Shown piece by piece: positions 12,688 to 13,067 of a stretch of 13,067 nucleotides of DNA (position 1 is its first letter; each line of letters opens with the position of its first letter). A model generated the notes under the pieces. That model saw only the letters and a program-made list of their open reading frames with translations. It searched no databases and was not told the origin of the DNA. The stretch is from Ruminococcus sp. (GTDB taxonomy: Bacteria; Bacillota; Clostridia; Oscillospirales; Ruminococcaceae). Both the position numbers and the translations under genes were made by a program. The DNA is taken from the NCBI GenBank assembly GCA_024697705.1, contig JAILFF010000228.1, positions 1 to 13,067 of the forward strand. Direction: 5' to 3'.

Positions 12688-12842
12688 TGTGGTACGTCCT
12701 TTCCGTCTCTTTTTATTTTATCACACATAGCCATGTAGACAGCTTCCTCTACGTCATCGAGCTTTGTTTTCAGAGTACCGAAGATAGCCTGAATATCCGA
12801 ATACGATACAAAGATATAGGTACGGGTGAAACGCAAACACAT
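12684..12842 (-). CDS. Small minus-strand coding fragment upstream of the 76-aa gene (52 aa or truncated)
   Basis: A minus-strand frame reads from an ATG at 12842 through RTYIFVSYSDIQAIFGTLK and KLDDVEEAVYMAMCDKIKRD to a stop at 12684-12686, overlapping the next start by four bases. Amino-acid composition and the ATGA junction look like real coding. There is no convincing ribosome site before 12842, and a stop lies just upstream in frame. The sequence upstream codes on the opposite strand. So this is probably the C-terminal remainder of a gene cut near 12820-12842 rather than a complete 52-residue gene. The function is not recognised. Confidence 0.45.
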   Translation of the reverse strand: MCLRFTRTYIFVSYSDIQAIFGTLKTKLDDVEEAVYMAMCDKIKRDGKDVPQ

Positions 12843-13067
12843 GACAAGGATTCTCTGCTATGGGCAGCCTATTCTGCTGTTCTCGGAGATGTTCGCGTTC
12901 TTGCCGAGCAGCATAAGAAAGTCCCTCGCAAGTACATCGTAACAGCGGAATACTCCGCTGATAATGATCTTGACGTTTATCAGCTCTCCGCGCAGCTATC
13001 GGTCATCAACAAACATCACATAGTTTCTATCGGCGATTTGGAAGCGAGGATAAGCCGATTAAAAGTA
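12822..13067 (+). CDS. Partial plus-strand coding fragment, possibly from a relaxase-like or mobilisation protein
   Basis: The plus frame is open to the window end and reads like real protein: DSLLWAAYSAVLGDVRVLAE, KKVPRKYIVTAEYSADN, VYQLSAQLSVINKHHIVSIG, DLEARISRLKV. The opposite strand has stops in all frames here, so this is not a shadow. There is no in-frame ATG, GTG or convincing start. Upstream the frame merely mirrors the minus-strand gene, so a 5' truncation near 12822-12842 is likely. The helical end with INxxHIxSIGDLEARI resembles coiled-coil segments in Firmicutes mobilisation/relaxase proteins; this is a weak resemblance from memory. The gene continues past the window. Confidence 0.45.

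Noticed and set aside
12333..12738. Continuation of the 195-residue frame after the transposase N-terminus
   Set aside because: It crosses a perfect terminator hairpin and is antisense to the 76-residue gene; only the first ~55-60 residues look like protein.

Overview
The window looks like a chromosome segment of a Gram-positive gut-type Bacillota, most likely Ruminococcus or a relative in the Oscillospiraceae. This is an inference from gene content and codon style: PdxS/PdxT vitamin B6 synthesis, lipoprotein signals, an NPRTG sortase-type cell-wall signal, strong AGGAG ribosome sites, and heavy use of ATA for Ile in otherwise GC-leaning genes.

Layout. (1) Bases 1-437: possible 5' end of a minus-strand gene at the edge, a 180-bp MITE-like element with perfect 22-bp terminal inverted repeats (61-240), then the pdxS upstream region with two pairs of short direct repeats. 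(2) 438-1891: pdxS and pdxT, the two subunits of pyridoxal 5'-phosphate synthase, joined by a TAATG overlap. (3) 1928-2992: a MocR/PdxR-type regulator (GntR helix-turn-helix plus aminotransferase fold) with its own promoter inside the end of pdxT. It has lost its C-terminal domain by a frameshift and truncation. (4) 3019-3701: no gene. It holds a 200-bp nested palindrome with seven copies of a CGATTTTCCA-like motif, a terminator, and a strong sigma-A promoter preceded by a perfect 12-bp palindrome. (5) 3702-11904: nine co-directional, closely spaced genes, most simply one operon. They encode a Cys/His/Met-containing lipoprotein, a wall-anchored protein with two cupredoxin-like domains, an SsuABC/NMT1-type importer (binding protein, permease, ATPase), a DUF4418 membrane protein, an FtsX-like permease with a LolD/MacB-type ATPase, and a GNAT acetyltransferase, followed by a terminator. 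(6) 11977-13067: an accessory region with an N-terminal IS transposase remnant, a perfect 16-bp hairpin terminator, two overlapping small minus-strand genes, and an unrelated plus-strand coding fragment running off the window.

The most interesting part is the nine-gene operon. Soft-metal ligands (Cys, His, Met) recur in the lipoprotein, both cupredoxin-like domains, the binding protein and DUF4418. Together with two ABC systems this suggests an uncharacterised cell-envelope system that captures and moves a soft metal such as copper, or a metal-bound or thiol ligand. That function is inference; the gene order, motifs and regulatory sites are read directly from the sequence.
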